Assembly: GCA_047623555.1 (NCBI GenBank)
Contig: JBLHMP010000087.1
Coordinates: 1 to 16,121, forward strand
Source: NORP181 sp047623555
GTDB lineage: Bacteria > Pseudomonadota > Alphaproteobacteria > Rhodobacterales > Rhodobacteraceae
DNA: 16,121 nt
Direction: 5' to 3'
In this document: positions 15,610 to 16,121 of the stretch, piece after piece
Position numbering within the stretch: position 1 is the first letter of the stretch
How the letters are laid out: each line of letters begins with the position of its first letter
Made by a program: the position numbers and the translations under genes
Notes under the pieces: model-generated
The model's database searches: none
The model's input: only the letters and a program-made list of their open reading frames with translations
What the model was told of the DNA's origin: nothing

Positions 15610-15632
15610 CCGGCGGTACCGCTGGTTTTTTT
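15610..15632 (+). terminator. Strong plus-strand intrinsic terminator in the SPOR-tRNA gap
   Basis: The 6-base stem CCGGCG/CGCTGG (one G-T pair) with loop GTAC is followed at once by seven T. It reads as a terminator only on the plus strand, yet the gene to its left is on the minus strand and the tRNA lies to its right. On the minus strand the same hairpin falls in the 5' leader of the SPOR cluster, preceded by seven A. Confidence 0.7.
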
Positions 15633-15722
15633 GCGTGTACAGTTTGGGCATACCATAACGCGCCCAACAGGGCATTGAAAGGAGAGAGGCGTTCGCTCGG
15701 CAAGAAAACCCTTGTTTTGTGC

Positions 15723-15751
15723 TTGCTTGCAGGAAGGTCAGCGCATACACC
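15723..15751 (+). promoter_or_regulatory. Candidate promoter of the tRNA-Ser gene
   Basis: TTGCTT (15723-15728) and TACACC (15746-15751) are separated by 17 bases, with the -10-like box ending 11 bases before the mature tRNA. Each box matches the sigma-70 consensus at only three positions, so this is a weak assignment based mostly on spacing and location. Confidence 0.3.
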
Positions 15752-15762
15752 CCCAGCGCAAC

Positions 15763-15852
15763 GGGGAGGTGGCAGAGTGGTCGAATGCGACGGTCTTGAA
15801 AACCGTTGAACGTGAGAGCGTTCCCAGGGTTCGAATCCCTGTCTCCCCGCCA
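15763..15852 (+). tRNA. tRNA-Ser, anticodon TGA
   Basis: A 90-base class II tRNA with CCA encoded at 15850-15852. The acceptor arm GGGGAGG (15763-15769) pairs with TCTCCCC (15842-15848), and G15849 is the discriminator, as expected for serine. The anticodon stem ACGGT/ACCGT encloses CTTGAAA, with anticodon TGA at 15797-15799, which reads UCA. A long variable arm, GAACG/CGTTC, and a TTCGAAT T-loop complete the fold. It is divergent from the SPOR cluster. Confidence 0.97.
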
Positions 15853-16121
15853 CCTACCAATGAAAACCCGTTCTCCGTTTTTCGCCGTCGCCGGATTTTG
15901 TTGTTGTTTTCAAAGGTTGTAGCGACAGGGCTGTTGACTGGCGCTTAGGTGGCACGGTCGAAAATGGTTCTCTCTCCCCCGGTATTCTCCAAAGCTGTTG
16001 ACTAGGGGTGTTTTGGTTCACAGCTTTAAGTCACTGATATCGCACATTTTGTTGCAAAGGACCCTAGGGGCAGTTTGTCAAATCAGCTGGCACCCGAAAG
16101 CTACCAGCGTCGAAACCGTTG
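15853..16121. other. Gene-free stretch after tRNA-Ser
   Basis: I see no credible gene in these 269 bases. A weak AT stem AAAAC (15863-15867)/GTTTT (15877-15881) running into a T run could help end tRNA transcription. GCTGTTGACT occurs twice (15930-15939 and 15994-16003), each ending in a -35-like TTGACT without a good -10 partner. A palindrome CCCTAGGG lies at 16062-16069. The stretch is cut by the window edge, so it may be the leader of a gene further right. Confidence 0.4.

Noticed and set aside
15560..15853. N-terminal extension of the SPOR lipoprotein frame back to 15853
   Set aside because: It reads through the antisense strand of tRNA-Ser, producing the familiar false peptide GFEPWERS, and would place the lipoprotein signal about 100 residues into the protein.
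1..16121. CRISPR array, insertion sequence, prophage or toxin-antitoxin pair
   Set aside because: There are no regularly spaced repeats, transposase, integrase or paired small genes. All larger genes are recognisable housekeeping or metabolic families.

Overview
The window looks like chromosomal core DNA from an alphaproteobacterium, most likely the Rhodobacteraceae (Roseobacter group). This rests on the protein sequences, an estimated GC content near 60%, the short HisG paired with HisZ, the alphaproteobacterial type of HisRS, and the gene order SPOR protein, D,D-carboxypeptidase, tmk, holB, TatD, MBL hydrolase. No phage, transposon, CRISPR array, toxin-antitoxin or defence module is visible.

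Layout. (1) 40-3552 (+) is dnaE, the catalytic subunit of the replicative DNA polymerase. It converges on slyX (3568-3762, -). (2) 3875-4678 (+) is a crotonase-fold protein that lacks one of the two usual enoyl-CoA hydratase glutamates. (3) A 228-base gap (4679-4906) is full of inverted repeats. It holds two candidate terminators and one copy of an intergenic motif that recurs at 8236. (4) 4907-8174 (+) is an overlapping hisS-hisZ-hisG cluster, joining histidine tRNA charging to the first step of histidine synthesis. (5) 8340-9203 (+) is an isolated glycosyltransferase-like gene, with an 11-base direct repeat in its upstream gap. (6) 15559 down to 9208 (-) is a compact seven-gene cluster: RlpA-like SPOR lipoprotein, D-Ala-D-Ala carboxypeptidase, tmk, holB, TatD nuclease, MBL hydrolase, AEC transporter. 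Six of its genes overlap their neighbour by 1 or 4 bases and three use GTG or TTG starts. (7) 15763-15852 (+) is a tRNA-Ser(UGA) gene, followed by 269 bases with no gene that I can see.

How the genes fit together. The minus-strand cluster combines cell-wall maturation (lipoprotein and carboxypeptidase) with dTTP supply (Tmk), clamp loading (delta prime) and two hydrolases. With dnaE at the other end, the window holds two subunits of the same DNA polymerase III holoenzyme. The his cluster makes a HisZ/HisG ATP phosphoribosyltransferase beside the synthetase whose paralogue HisZ is.

I did not find a new multi-gene system. The items most worth following are the divergent RlpA-like lipoprotein with an apparently dead catalytic site, the strong plus-strand terminator at 15610-15632 with no sense gene before it, the repeated intergenic motif, and the divergent HisRS.
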